In this document: piece after piece, positions 7,915 through 17,209 of the stretch | Layout: each line of letters opens with the position of its first letter | How positions within the stretch are numbered: position 1 is the stretch's first letter | Source: Nitrospinae bacterium bin107 | Lineage (GTDB): Bacteria > UBA8248 | Assembly (NCBI GenBank): GCA_002238965.1 | Contig: MPNJ01000001.1 | Coordinates: forward strand, 62,001-126,000 | DNA length: 64,000 bases | Direction of reading: 5' to 3' | Translations under genes and position numbers: made by a program | Notes under the pieces: generated by a model | The model's database searches: none | Told to the model about the DNA's origin: nothing | What the model saw: the letters and a program-made list of their open reading frames with translations, nothing else

Positions 7915-9156
7915 TCATTTGAATACGCTAGCCAAAACATGGCGGATTTTTTGTGTTGTTTGACGAATCGGGCCTTGTGACGCTCCGTTCACGAGACCGC
8001 GACGCCTTGTAAAGCCCGTCTTCATGGCGTAAATCACCAGACCCACGGCGGTCGAGTACATGGGCCCGTTGACCATGTCCACCAGCCCGCCGATACCACC
8101 GGGAACACCCAGTCTCACCGGAAGTTGAAGCACGTTTTCGGCCAATTCATCGGCGCCCTCGATGATGCTCGCCCCGCCCGTGAGCACGACGCCGGCGGGC
8201 AGAAGATCCTCCATGCCGCTTTTCTGGATCTCGCGACGGATGAGCGTCAATATCTCCTCCATCCGGGGTTCGATTATCTCGGCGAGCATCTGGCGGCTCA
8301 ACACGCGCGGTGGACGGCCCCCTACGCTGGGCACTTCGATCTCCTCTTCGCTCGACACCCGGGCGGACAGAGCGCAGCCGTGTTCCTGCTTGATTCTCTC
8401 CGCCTGATAGTCCGGCGTCCGCAATCCTATCGCCATATCCCTGGTGATGTGGCTACCGCCTACGGGAATGACGGCCGAATAACGCAGCGCGCCCCCGCTG
8501 ATGACGGCGACGTCCGCCGTGCCGCTCCCGATGTCCACGACGGCCACGCCAAGATCGCGCTCATCATCGCTCAGCGCGGCCAGCGAGGAGGCGAATGGCT
8601 GAAGCACCAGACGCTCGACGTTCAAGCCCGCCCTCTCGACGCTTCGGGTGATGTTCTGTATCGCAGGAATCGCGCCCGTCACGACGTGGACCTTGCATTC
8701 CAGGCGAACACCCGCCATTCCCGCGGGTTCGGTGACGCCCTCCTGATCGTCGACGATATACTCCTGCGGCAGCACATGGATGATTTCGTGATCCGTCGGC
8801 ATCGTGACCGCCCGCGCCTGCTCGACGACGCGATCGATATCATCCTGCGTGACAATCTTGTTCTTGATCGCCACGATACCGTTGGTGTTGAAACTGCGGA
8901 TGTGTCCCCCCGCCACGCCGACGAACGCGGAGCGAATGGGCGAACCGCTGATGAACTCCGCCTCTCCCACCGCCGTTTGAACCGATTCGACCGTCTGGTC
9001 GATATTCACCACCGAGCCCCGGTTGAGCCCCTTCGATGGGGTTTTTCCCAAACCTACGATTTCAAGAGAGCCGTCCTCGCTTACTTCGGCCACGACCACA
9101 CAGATTTTCGAGGTGCCGATGTCCAGACCCACCAGCACATCTCCTTGTTTGCTCAT
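7915..9156 (-). CDS. ftsA: cell division protein FtsA
   Basis: Actin-like ATPase that tethers FtsZ to the membrane and recruits later division proteins. It shows the phosphate-1 loop [19 protein letters not shown], the 1C/SHS2 domain, phosphate-2 [20 protein letters not shown] and the adenosine motif [18 protein letters not shown]. The basic C-terminal tail ending RHVLASVFK fits the membrane-targeting amphipathic helix. The ATG at 9156 overlaps the ftsQ stop (ATGA) and has GGAGGATAGG upstream. Length is 413 aa. Confidence 0.97.
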   Translation of the reverse strand: MSKQGDVLVGLDIGTSKICVVVAEVSEDGSLEIVGLGKTPSKGLNRGSVVNIDQTVESVQTAVGEAEFISGSPIRSAFVGVAGGHIRSFNTNGIVAIKNKIVTQDDIDRVVEQARAVTMPTDHEIIHVLPQEYIVDDQEGVTEPAGMAGVRLECKVHVVTGAIPAIQNITRSVERAGLNVERLVLQPFASSLAALSDDERDLGVAVVDIGSGTADVAVISGGALRYSAVIPVGGSHITRDMAIGLRTPDYQAERIKQEHGCALSARVSSEEEIEVPSVGGRPPRVLSRQMLAEIIEPRMEEILTLIRREIQKSGMEDLLPAGVVLTGGASIIEGADELAENVLQLPVRLGVPGGIGGLVDMVNGPMYSTAVGLVIYAMKTGFTRRRGLVNGASQGPIRQTTQKIRHVLASVFK

Positions 9157-10019
9157 CCTATCCTCCCTCCATCCATTGTGAGCGGCCGAACGATAACCCT
9201 GCCGGGAAATCTCAGATCGAACCGGAGGCCGCCCGCCCCGAATTTCTCCTGGCGGAGAACGTCATCCGCAACGGCCCGGAGCCGACCGGCCTGACTCTCC
9301 ATCCTCTCTTCACTGACCATAAGTTCCACCTTTCCCTCCAGGGCGCGAAGCCGGAGTTGACCCGGTCCGGTGTTTCGGACGGATATGCAACTTGTGCGAA
9401 TCACCGGTGAATCCTGGAATAAAAAGACCGCCTTCATGGAACGCGCCAGACGCGGGTCGCGAATTACGTCGCCCGGCCGCCAGCGTCGCGAGGCGAATCC
9501 CTCGACCACCGGCAGGCACCCCGCGAGCGGCGTGACAGGTTTGCCGAGCACGACACCCTCCTCATCCACCACGAGGGTTTCACCACCCATGATGAGTGCG
9601 TAGGGTCTACGCTCGAGGATATCGACCTGGAGGAAATGAGGCGGGCGCATTCGCACGCTCGCGCGTTTTACCCACGGATGCGAGGCCACGCGCGAGCGGA
9701 CATCCGCCAATTCAGCGTCGAAAATGTTCGCTCCCGGATCGACGCCCACGAGTTTTCTGATATCTCCGGGCCTCAGCGTCCGGTTACCCGTCACCACCAC
9801 CTCCCTCAACTCGAAATGGCGGCTGCTCTTCGCCCACCGGACCGCGTGCCCGCCCAGGAGAAGCACTTCTACGAAAACCAAAATGCCGATTGCGGGCCAT
9901 ATCCAGTTCGCGCCTGTTCTTTCTTTACCGCCCCGCCTGACGCTTTTCATGCCGTTTCGTTTGACGCTTTTCCTGACGATCCTGGGATGTTCGGCCGTCC
10001 GGGCGAGGTTCAGGAACAC
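9153..10019 (-). CDS. ftsQ: cell division protein FtsQ (POTRA domain)
   Basis: Bitopic divisome protein linking early and late division proteins through its extracytoplasmic POTRA domain. A basic cytoplasmic segment precedes one transmembrane helix (IWPAIGILVFVEVLLLGG). The POTRA region FELREVVVTGNRTLRPGDI then leads into the beta domain (VDILERRPYALIMGGETLVV). I placed the start at the GTG at 10019 because GAGGG lies 7 nt upstream. The ATG at 9950 (265 aa) lacks a ribosome-binding site but cannot be excluded. The open frame extends much further upstream, but that part is a shadow of murB. Confidence 0.88.
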   Translation of the reverse strand: MFLNLARTAEHPRIVRKSVKRNGMKSVRRGGKERTGANWIWPAIGILVFVEVLLLGGHAVRWAKSSRHFELREVVVTGNRTLRPGDIRKLVGVDPGANIFDAELADVRSRVASHPWVKRASVRMRPPHFLQVDILERRPYALIMGGETLVVDEEGVVLGKPVTPLAGCLPVVEGFASRRWRPGDVIRDPRLARSMKAVFLFQDSPVIRTSCISVRNTGPGQLRLRALEGKVELMVSEERMESQAGRLRAVADDVLRQEKFGAGGLRFDLRFPGRVIVRPLTMDGGRIG

Positions 10020-10063
10020 TTCACGGCCCTCGGCATTTCCTCTCCACTTGAACGAAAAACGCC

Positions 10064-11017
10064 TCACGCCGGGTCCTCCCCGATGACGTTCAATTCCAGG
10101 ACCAACTCGATACCCTGGCGTTCCAGAATCGTTCTTTTCACCTCGTCGATGAGCGCCAGAACATCCGCCGCCGTGGCCCCGCCGAGATTCACCATGAAAT
10201 TCCCGTGAACCTCGCTCACCTGCGCGCCGCCGATCCGCGTCCCTTTGAGACCTGTCGATTCGATGAGCACGCCTGCGCGCTCGCCGGGCGGATTTTTGAA
10301 TATCGAACCCGCACAGGGCACCCCCCAGGGCTGGCGCTCCCGCCTTTGAACGGCGCTTTGCCTCAATTGCTCCTGCAATGCGCCGGCGTCTGCCGGCCGG
10401 AGTGAGAAGCGAACGGAGAGCACCACGCCCGGCGCCGGCAACTCGGCGCGGCGGTATGAGAAACGCAAGTCCTTCGCAGGAAGCCGCTCGGGAGCGCCTC
10501 CATCCAGAGGTATCCAGCGAACGCTTTCTACCGCGTCTTCGATGTATGATTCGGCGGTGCCCGCGTTCATGGCCAGCGCTCCTCCCACGGTGCCGGGAAC
10601 CCCCGCCAGGCACTCGGTTCCCGCCCAGCCGCGTTCGGCGGCGAATCGCACCAGCGCCGGAATCTTCTCTCCCGCGCGCGCTTCGAGCAGTACGCGCTCC
10701 GTGCTCTGCGCAAGCACTTCGATTCCCCTGAACCCCTTCGGAAAAGCGACCACCACCCCGCGAACGCCTCCGTCGCGCACCAGGGTATTGGCGCCGCCGC
10801 CCAGTACCGTGATCGGCAAGGCCTCGCTCCGGCATCTCTCGATCAATTCCACCAGTTCGTCTTCCGTCACAGGCAGCGCGAGGGCGTCCGCCGGGCCGCC
10901 CACCTGAAACGTGGTGTATGCGGCCAGCAATTCATCGAAAAGAATCTCGCAATCAAGACCTTTGAGCTTTTCCGCCAACTCCAGCGTCATGACTTCCTCC
11001 GCCGTCCCGATGCTCAT
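10064..11017 (-). CDS. murB: UDP-N-acetylenolpyruvoylglucosamine reductase
   Basis: Cytosolic FAD enzyme that reduces the enolpyruvyl ether to UDP-MurNAc. The FAD-binding domain shows TTFQVGGPADALALP, VLGGGANTLVRDGG and GTECLAGVPGTVGGALAMNA. The substrate domain has PCAGSIFKNPPGERAGVLIE, with the proton-donor serine, then GAQVSEVHGNFMVNLGGATA. The ATG at 11017 overlaps the murC stop (ATGA). Length 317 aa fits the shorter form. The ddl gene that often follows murB is absent here. Confidence 0.96.
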   Translation of the reverse strand: MSIGTAEEVMTLELAEKLKGLDCEILFDELLAAYTTFQVGGPADALALPVTEDELVELIERCRSEALPITVLGGGANTLVRDGGVRGVVVAFPKGFRGIEVLAQSTERVLLEARAGEKIPALVRFAAERGWAGTECLAGVPGTVGGALAMNAGTAESYIEDAVESVRWIPLDGGAPERLPAKDLRFSYRRAELPAPGVVLSVRFSLRPADAGALQEQLRQSAVQRRERQPWGVPCAGSIFKNPPGERAGVLIESTGLKGTRIGGAQVSEVHGNFMVNLGGATAADVLALIDEVKRTILERQGIELVLELNVIGEDPA

Positions 11018-12444
11018 ACCGCTTCCTCTGATTCGCCATCTCTGCGCTCGATTTTATCGAGCAACTCACGTCCCGCCTTCCAGACGTCGCCTGCACCGAG
11101 CGTGAGAACGATGTCGCCGCTCCGCACCTCCTCGAACAGACGATCCACGGCATCCTCCAAACCGTCCACCACATCGCAGCTTCTGTGGCCATGCGCACGG
11201 ATACCCTCGGCGAGTTTTTCCGAATTCACCCCTTCGATGGGCGGCTCGCCGGCGGCGTACACCGGCGCGACGAGCACCCTGTCGGCATCGTAAAAAGCGG
11301 TGTGGAAGGCCTCTTCCAGATGATGCGTTCTCGTGTAGCGATGCGGCTGAAACAGCACCACCAGCCGGTTATCCGGCCATGCCTCGCGAACGGCGCGGAG
11401 CGTGACCTTGATCTCCTGGGGATGGTGGCCGTAGTCATCGAAAACCGTGACGCCCGACGTCCCGCCGACCCGCTCGAGGCGGCGGCCGATGCCGTCGAAC
11501 TCGTGAAGCCCTCTTTGGATGTCCGCGAAGGAAACGTCGAGTTCCATCGAGACGGCGGCGGCGGCCAGGGCGTTGTCCGCGTTGTGTCGTCCGGGCATGA
11601 GGAGGCGAATCTCGCCGAGGCGCTCTCCGCCCCGTTTCACGCCGAATACCGCCTCGCCGTTTTCGTAGCGGAATTCCTCGCCCACGTAATCCGCCTGGGT
11701 GCCGAACCCATAGGTGAAGAACTGCTTCTCCACGTGGGGAATAATCTCCTGAACAGCGGGATGATCCAGGCACAAGACCGAAAAACCGTAGAAGGGCACC
11801 TTGTTCACGAACTCCAGGAACGCTGTCTTGATGGCGTCGTAATCCTCATAGAAATCCAGATGCTCCTCGTCGATGTTCGTCACGATCGCTATGGTGGGGG
11901 TGAGCCTCAGGAACGTGCCGTCACTCTCATCGGCCTCCGCCACCAGATACTCGCCCTCGCCCATTCGCGCATTCGAACCCAGGGCGTTGATGCGTCCGCC
12001 CACGACGACCGTGGGGTCGAGGCCGCCCGCCGCCAGGGCGGCTGCAATGAAGGAAGTGGTGGTCGTCTTGCCGTGCGTCCCCGCGACGCCGATGCTGTAT
12101 TTCATGCGCATGAGTTCGGACAACATCTCTGCGCGCTTGATGACGGGAATCTTCCGCCGCCTCGCCTCGGCGACTTCCACGTTGTCGCCCGTAACCGCGG
12201 AGCTGTAGACCAAAACGTCCACTCCCGTCACGTTTTCCTTCCTGTGTCCCAGAACCACCTTCGCGCCCAGGCCGCGCAGCCTGAATATCGCTTCGTTGCT
12301 CGCGATATCCGAGCCGCTGATCTCATAGCCCAGGTTCAGCAGGACCTCGGCGATGCCGCACATGCCCGTCCCGCCGATGCCCACGAAATGAACGCGGCTC
12401 GAGTGCCGGAACATGGCGTGCGTGGCGTAGGGTCGCGCTATCAC
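11014..12444 (-). CDS. murC: UDP-N-acetylmuramate-L-alanine ligase
   Basis: ATP-dependent Mur ligase adding the first amino acid, L-Ala, to UDP-MurNAc. The N-terminal UDP-binding fold has VHFVGIGGTGMCGIAEVL. The ATP loop is GVAGTHGKTTTTSFIAAALA, the central domain shows AEADESDGTFL and TNIDEEHLDFY, and the C-terminal domain carries DDYGHHPQEI. The GTG start at 12444 has AAGGAG upstream. The gene lies 19 nt after murG. Length is 476 aa. Confidence 0.97.
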   Translation of the reverse strand: MIARPYATHAMFRHSSRVHFVGIGGTGMCGIAEVLLNLGYEISGSDIASNEAIFRLRGLGAKVVLGHRKENVTGVDVLVYSSAVTGDNVEVAEARRRKIPVIKRAEMLSELMRMKYSIGVAGTHGKTTTTSFIAAALAAGGLDPTVVVGGRINALGSNARMGEGEYLVAEADESDGTFLRLTPTIAIVTNIDEEHLDFYEDYDAIKTAFLEFVNKVPFYGFSVLCLDHPAVQEIIPHVEKQFFTYGFGTQADYVGEEFRYENGEAVFGVKRGGERLGEIRLLMPGRHNADNALAAAAVSMELDVSFADIQRGLHEFDGIGRRLERVGGTSGVTVFDDYGHHPQEIKVTLRAVREAWPDNRLVVLFQPHRYTRTHHLEEAFHTAFYDADRVLVAPVYAAGEPPIEGVNSEKLAEGIRAHGHRSCDVVDGLEDAVDRLFEEVRSGDIVLTLGAGDVWKAGRELLDKIERRDGESEEAV

Positions 12445-12463
12445 TCTCGGGCTCCTTTCCTTA

Positions 12464-13549
12464 TCACGCCGCCATCGCCTCCTGGCGGCACAAGTCGGCC
12501 ACGGCTTCGGAGGCGTTCGAGCCGGCCAGGGATTTCGTCCGCTCCGACATGGAGACGAGCTTTCCGCGCTCCGCCTCGTACTCGAGCCAGATATCCGCCA
12601 GAACCCGGCCGCTCAAGTCTTCTTGCAGTATCATCCGCGCCGCTTCGCGCTCGGCGAAATATCGGGCGTTCGCTTCCTGATGCCCATGGGTAGCGCTCGG
12701 CAGCGGAATCAACACGGCGGGAAGCGACATGGCGGACAATTCCGCCACGCTCATCGCTCCCGCGCGCGAGAAACAAACCTGCGCCCAGCGGTAGCGTTCC
12801 GCCATGTCGTACAGATAAGGCGCCACGTCCGCTTGTGCGCCGACTTCTCGATAAGCCGCTTGCACGCGGGGGAAGTCCGCCTCTCCCGTCTGATGAACGA
12901 ACCGCATTCTTTCAAGCGCCTCGCCCATCAGGGGCAGCGCCTCCATGACCGCCTCGTTGATGGCCCGCGCTCCCTGGCTGCCGCCGAATATGAGCACCTT
13001 CAAAGGCCCGCTCCAGGAATCCTCGCCGCGCTCGAAACTTTCTGAGAACTCGCTCCTGAGCGGCAGGCCCGTCTCGACGACCCTCCCGCGGGCGAAGCCG
13101 GCGTTGCGCACGGGCAGCCCTACGGCGACTTTCGATGCGAAGCGAGACAACAATCGGTTCGCCACGCCGGGGACGACGTTTTGCTCGATCAGGACAATCG
13201 GTTTTCTCCAAAGGCCGGCTGCGGCGACCGACGGAACGCTGGAGTAGCCGCCCACCCCCAAAACGACATGGGGGCGAAATTGCCTCATGATTCCCATCGC
13301 CTGGCAGAATCCATAACTCAACATGGCCATTGCCTTGGCCCGTTGACCCACCGAGCGCCCCAGAATGCCGGCCGAGGAAATCGCCTGAAACGGCAGGTTC
13401 TCTCGCGGCAGCACCCTGGCCTCGAGCCCGCGCGCCGTGCCCACGAACAGGACCTCGTTCGCCTCCCCGCCCGCCAGCCAGGCCCTCGCCACCGCAATAC
13501 CAGGGTAGAGGTGTCCACCCGTGCCGCCGCCCGCAACGAGGAGCCTCAT
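12464..13549 (-). CDS. murG: UDP-GlcNAc:undecaprenyl-PP-MurNAc-pentapeptide GlcNAc transferase
   Basis: Peripheral membrane GT28 glycosyltransferase that makes lipid II from lipid I on the cytoplasmic face. The first glycine-rich loop MRLLVAGGGTGGHLYPGIAV opens the protein. GVGGYSSVPSVAAAGLW and the second loop VLIFGGSQGARAINEAVM follow. CFSRAGAMSVAELSAMSLPA and PLPSATHGHQEANARYF mark the UDP-GlcNAc site. The ATG at 13549 overlaps the ftsW stop (ATGA). The much longer upstream open frame is antisense-like shadow over ftsW and was discarded. Length is 361 aa. Confidence 0.97.
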   Translation of the reverse strand: MRLLVAGGGTGGHLYPGIAVARAWLAGGEANEVLFVGTARGLEARVLPRENLPFQAISSAGILGRSVGQRAKAMAMLSYGFCQAMGIMRQFRPHVVLGVGGYSSVPSVAAAGLWRKPIVLIEQNVVPGVANRLLSRFASKVAVGLPVRNAGFARGRVVETGLPLRSEFSESFERGEDSWSGPLKVLIFGGSQGARAINEAVMEALPLMGEALERMRFVHQTGEADFPRVQAAYREVGAQADVAPYLYDMAERYRWAQVCFSRAGAMSVAELSAMSLPAVLIPLPSATHGHQEANARYFAEREAARMILQEDLSGRVLADIWLEYEAERGKLVSMSERTKSLAGSNASEAVADLCRQEAMAA

Positions 13550-14733
13550 GAGTTCGCCCTCCTGCGGATGATCGGCTTGCGCGTGCGCGAGATCCACCCC
13601 TTTGCCGCATCGAGCGGACTCCCCGGCGCGGACTGCCTGGGAGCGTGATGCGACGATTCGATGGAAATCAGCACTCCCAGGGAAATGAGCGTTAACACCA
13701 AAGACGACCCGCCCAGGCTGATCAGGGGCAGCGGTATGCCCGTAGTGGGCAGAAGGCCCGTCGCCACCGCCATGTTCAAAAACCCCTGGGCTGTGACCAG
13801 AAATGCCACGCCCGCCGCCAACAGGGCGCTGAAGAAATCTTCGCATCGGGCAGCTATCTGGAAGCCGCGCCAAAGCAAAATCAAAAACGCCGCCGCGACG
13901 CACAGAGCGCCGATGAGGCCCAGCTCTTCGCCCACGACCGCGTAGATGAAATCCGTATGTGGTTCGGGCAGATAGAAGAGCTTTTGCTTGCCCTCTCCCA
14001 GGCCGAGACCCGGCAGACCGCCTCGCGCGATGGCCAGCAGAGACTGGATAAGCTGATAACCTGTGCCTTTCGCCGCGGCGAACGGATCCCAGAAAGCGAA
14101 TATCCGCTTCATCCGCCAGGGTGCGAAGACAACCATGCCCGCCAGGACGAACCCCGTCGCCAATGCGCAAACGCCCAGGTGGGGCAACCGCGCGCCCGCC
14201 AGATACAACATAACGCCGACGACCGCGGCGGTCAGAGTGGCCGTGCCCAGATCCGGCTGGATCAGCATGAGAACCAGAATGATTCCCGCGAATCCGACCG
14301 GCGGCAGAAACCCGAACAGCCAATGATTCAAGCGCTCGCCCTTGAGCGCCAAAAAGTGCGCGAGAAAAATCACCAACCCCACTTTTGCGGCTTCGGCCGG
14401 CTGAAAAGAAACGGGACCCAGCATCAGCCACCGCCGCGCGCCGCCCGCCTCTTTTCCGATGCCCGGCGCGAACACCAGCAATAGCGCGATAACCGAGGCG
14501 ATCAGCAAGGGATATGCGATCTTGCGGAGGTATTGATGGTCCATTTGCGAGATGACCAGCATGCAGGCGAACCCGAGAACGGCCCATATAACATGGCGTT
14601 TCACGAAGTAGAACGCATCGCCGTACCTGTCCAGCGCCAGAATGTGGCTCGCGCTGAACACCATGACGACGCCGAAAGCCACCAGCCCCAGCGAGACGAA
14701 GAAGATGACGGGGTCGATTCGTTTGCGGATCAA
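13546..14733 (-). CDS. ftsW: SEDS-family peptidoglycan polymerase FtsW
   Basis: Polytopic septal glycosyltransferase that works with the class B PBP encoded nearby. About ten hydrophobic segments are visible. Family signatures include MVFSASHILALDRYGDAFYF, VSFQPAEAAKVGLVIFLAHF, VLMLIQPDLGTATL, LPEPHTDFIYAVVGEELGLI and GLLPTTGIPLPLISLGGSS. The start is a TTG at 14733 (LIRKRIDP) overlapping the murD stop and preceded by GGGGAGGG. An in-frame ATG at 14823 lies inside murD and has no support. Length is 395 aa. Confidence 0.95.
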   Translation of the reverse strand: MIRKRIDPVIFFVSLGLVAFGVVMVFSASHILALDRYGDAFYFVKRHVIWAVLGFACMLVISQMDHQYLRKIAYPLLIASVIALLLVFAPGIGKEAGGARRWLMLGPVSFQPAEAAKVGLVIFLAHFLALKGERLNHWLFGFLPPVGFAGIILVLMLIQPDLGTATLTAAVVGVMLYLAGARLPHLGVCALATGFVLAGMVVFAPWRMKRIFAFWDPFAAAKGTGYQLIQSLLAIARGGLPGLGLGEGKQKLFYLPEPHTDFIYAVVGEELGLIGALCVAAAFLILLWRGFQIAARCEDFFSALLAAGVAFLVTAQGFLNMAVATGLLPTTGIPLPLISLGGSSLVLTLISLGVLISIESSHHAPRQSAPGSPLDAAKGWISRTRKPIIRRRANS

Positions 14734-16127
14734 TTCACGTCCCTCCCCGTCAGTTCCTGCGCCATCCGGCGGAACGCGTCGCCCCGGTGGGCGTAATCGT
14801 GAAACTGATCGAAACTCGAACAAGCGGGCGAGAGAAGAACCGTATCGCCTTCCCGCGCCTCCTCACTCGCGATGCGCACGGCTTCATCCAGCGTATTCGC
14901 GTAGGCGATCGGCGCGTACTCATCGAAAAACCGGCCAAAGCGCTCCGCCGCCTCACCGATGAGAATCATGCGCCGGACCTTCTTCTCCACCCAGGCGCGC
15001 AAGGGCGCGAGGTCGCTCCCCTTATCCACGCCCCCGGCGATGAGGAGCACGTCACCCGCCACGCTCTCCAGGCTCATCGCCGTGGCGCCCACGTTCGTCC
15101 CCTTCGAATCGTTCACCCAGCGAACACCCCCTGCCTCACCGACAACCTCCATGCGGTGGGGCAGCCCTTCGAAACTGCGCGCCACGCGCGCCATCGCATC
15201 CACGTCCGCGCCCAGAAAATGCGCCGCCGCGCACGCCGCCAGAAAATTCTCGAGGTTATGGAGGCCGGGAACCAGAAGCTCGTCCGCGCCGCAAGCGCGG
15301 GAAGAACCCGTCTCACCGGCCAAATACACATCTCCGCTCTCGACATAAGCGCCCCGGCGCACCCTGCTTTTGCGGCTGAACGCCAGGACGCTCTGCGGAC
15401 CGGGGGTCATGTAGCGCGCTGTAAGGGCATCATCAGCGTTCAGAACTTTGGCGTCCCCCTCCCCCTGGTTGGCGAACAGCCTCGCCTTGAGGGCTGCGTA
15501 CTCATCGATATCCGGGTGCCTGTCCAGATGATCGGGCGTCACGTTCGTCATCACGCCGACTTTCGGCTTAATCGTGGGCGCCCATTCGAGTTGAAAGCTG
15601 CTCACCTCGCCGACGATGATATCCGCCTCGTCTCCCTCGGCTTCGACCACCTCGACAAGCGCTCTCCCGATGTTCCCGCCCACCGGCGCGCGGAAACCGC
15701 TTTCCTCCAGAATCCGCCCCAGCATCGTGGTGACCGTCGTCTTCCCGTTCGTTCCGGTAACGGCGGCGATGGGTGCGGCGCAAAGCCGACTGGCCAATTC
15801 CACTTCGCTGATCACCTCGGCTCCCGACGCCATGGCAAGGGCGATGTAGCGATTCGTCGCGGGAACCCCCGGACTCACCACGAGCAGGTCGCACTCCTTG
15901 AAATGCGCCTCGCTATGGCCTCCGAGCTCGAGAGCCACGCCCGAGGGCAGGCGTTCATCCAAACCCGGGATCTCCTCCAGATCCGTGGCCACCACCTTGG
16001 CGCCCAGGCGCGCCAGCGCTCCCGCCGCAGCAATCCCGCTCCTCGCCATTCCCATGACGAGCGATCGCCGTGCAGGCAGCGCTTCTATCCACGCCGTGGC
16101 CTTGTTTTCCAAAACAAGATTCCTCAT
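14730..16127 (-). CDS. murD: UDP-N-acetylmuramoyl-L-alanine-D-glutamate ligase
   Basis: Mur ligase that adds D-Glu to UDP-MurNAc-L-Ala. The N-terminal fold shows SLVMGMARSGIAAAGALARL and LLVVSPGVPATN. The ATP loop is AVTGTNGKTTVTTMLGRILE. Then come GEVSSFQLEW, TNVTPDHLDRHPDIDEY and the C-terminal VRWVNDSKGTNVGATAMSLE and LLSPACSSFDQFHDYAHRG. The ATG at 16127 overlaps the mraY stop (ATGA); the longer upstream frame is a shadow of mraY. Length is 465 aa. Confidence 0.97.
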   Translation of the reverse strand: MRNLVLENKATAWIEALPARRSLVMGMARSGIAAAGALARLGAKVVATDLEEIPGLDERLPSGVALELGGHSEAHFKECDLLVVSPGVPATNRYIALAMASGAEVISEVELASRLCAAPIAAVTGTNGKTTVTTMLGRILEESGFRAPVGGNIGRALVEVVEAEGDEADIIVGEVSSFQLEWAPTIKPKVGVMTNVTPDHLDRHPDIDEYAALKARLFANQGEGDAKVLNADDALTARYMTPGPQSVLAFSRKSRVRRGAYVESGDVYLAGETGSSRACGADELLVPGLHNLENFLAACAAAHFLGADVDAMARVARSFEGLPHRMEVVGEAGGVRWVNDSKGTNVGATAMSLESVAGDVLLIAGGVDKGSDLAPLRAWVEKKVRRMILIGEAAERFGRFFDEYAPIAYANTLDEAVRIASEEAREGDTVLLSPACSSFDQFHDYAHRGDAFRRMAQELTGRDVN

Positions 16128-17209
16128 CTCAGCTTCAGCGTCGCCAAACTCATGAGAGCCAGTACGACCGCCACTATCCAGAAACGGACCGTCACCTTGG
16201 GTTCGGACCAACCCTCCTCCTCGTAGTGATGGTGCAGCGGCGCCATGCGAAACACGCGCCGGCCGGTCAGCTTGAAGGAAATTACCTGCACGATGACCGA
16301 GAGCGTCTCGATGACGAACAACCCGCCCACCATGAACAAGAGGAGTTCCTGCTTGATCGCCAGCGCCACCGTGGCCAGCAGCGCGCCCAGCGAAAGCGCG
16401 CCGACGTCGCCCATGAACACCTGCGCCGGGTATGCGTTGAACCACAAGAATCCAAGCCCCGCGCCGAACATCGCGGCGCAGACGATGGCCAGTTCTCCCG
16501 CCCCCCGAACGTGGAGGATGAGCAGATACTTCGAGATGCCGGCATGCCCCGAGACATAGCTGAAAACGAGGTAGGCCCCTGCCGCAATCAGCAGCGGGCC
16601 GATGGCGAGGCCATCCAGGCCGTCCGTGAGGTTCACGGCGTTGCTCGTCGAAACGATGACGAGGGCGGCGTATGGCACGAACCAGATCCCGATATCGGGC
16701 TGTACGTTCTTGAAAAAAGGAAACATGACGACGGTTTTGAAATCCGCTCCCACCAAACCGCTATAAAGGGCGTACCCCACGATGAGGCCGATGATTCCCT
16801 GGGCAATAAACTTCTTAGCGGGTCTCAAGCCGTTTTTGTCCTTGCGCACCACTTTCGTGTAGTCATCCCAGAAACCCAGAAGGCCGAAGGCGACCAGAAC
16901 GAAGAGGGCGAGCCAGATGTAGCCGTTTGCGAGGTCGTTCCACAGCAGAACCGGCGCCGCCACGCACAAGAGGATGAGAAGCCCCCCCATCGTCGGCGTT
17001 CCCTTTTTCGCCATGTGGGTCTGAGGCCCATCGTCGCGGATGACCTCGCCGATTTGACGCTCCTGGAGATATCGAATGAGGCGCGGCCCCAGCAACAGCG
17101 ACATGACGAGGGCTGTGAGCACCGCCATCGCCGTCCTGAACGTGATGAAGCGAAACACGTTGAGCGCCGAGAACGCCTCACTCATAGAGATGAATGCAGA
17201 ATAGAGCAT
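16124..17209 (-). CDS. mraY: phospho-N-acetylmuramoyl-pentapeptide transferase
   Basis: Integral membrane enzyme joining phospho-MurNAc-pentapeptide to undecaprenyl phosphate to form lipid I. About ten transmembrane helices are visible. The signature loops are GPQTHMAKKGTPTMGGLLIL, LLGFWDDYTKVVRKDKNGL, AVNLTDGLDGLAIGPLLIAA (catalytic aspartates) and RMAPLHHHYEEEGWSEPKVT. The ATG at 17209 shares one base with the murF stop. Length is 361 aa, exactly as expected. Confidence 0.98.
   Translation of the reverse strand: MLYSAFISMSEAFSALNVFRFITFRTAMAVLTALVMSLLLGPRLIRYLQERQIGEVIRDDGPQTHMAKKGTPTMGGLLILLCVAAPVLLWNDLANGYIWLALFVLVAFGLLGFWDDYTKVVRKDKNGLRPAKKFIAQGIIGLIVGYALYSGLVGADFKTVVMFPFFKNVQPDIGIWFVPYAALVIVSTSNAVNLTDGLDGLAIGPLLIAAGAYLVFSYVSGHAGISKYLLILHVRGAGELAIVCAAMFGAGLGFLWFNAYPAQVFMGDVGALSLGALLATVALAIKQELLLFMVGGLFVIETLSVIVQVISFKLTGRRVFRMAPLHHHYEEEGWSEPKVTVRFWIVAVVLALMSLATLKLR

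Noticed and set aside
9153-10835. A 560-codon minus-strand frame that would fuse extra sequence to FtsQ
   Set aside because: The N-terminal half lies in another frame over murB and has no family features; only the part from about 10019 onward is FtsQ.
11185-12693. Long plus-strand open frame (about 500 codons) opposite murC
   Set aside because: It is antisense to a complete, motif-rich murC, has no ribosome-binding site, and its translation is Arg/His-rich as expected for the reverse frame of GC-rich genes. Similar frames at 2036-3115, 14787-16226, 26182-27972, 35184-36866 and 47097-48605 were rejected for the same reason.
12464-14587. A 707-codon minus-strand frame ending in MurG
   Set aside because: The upstream half overlaps ftsW in the wrong frame; MurG clearly starts at the ATG at 13549 with MRLLVAGGGTGGH.
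14730-16445. An N-terminally extended MurD
   Set aside because: The extension overlaps mraY out of frame, while the ATG at 16127 overlaps the mraY stop in the ATGA pattern common here.
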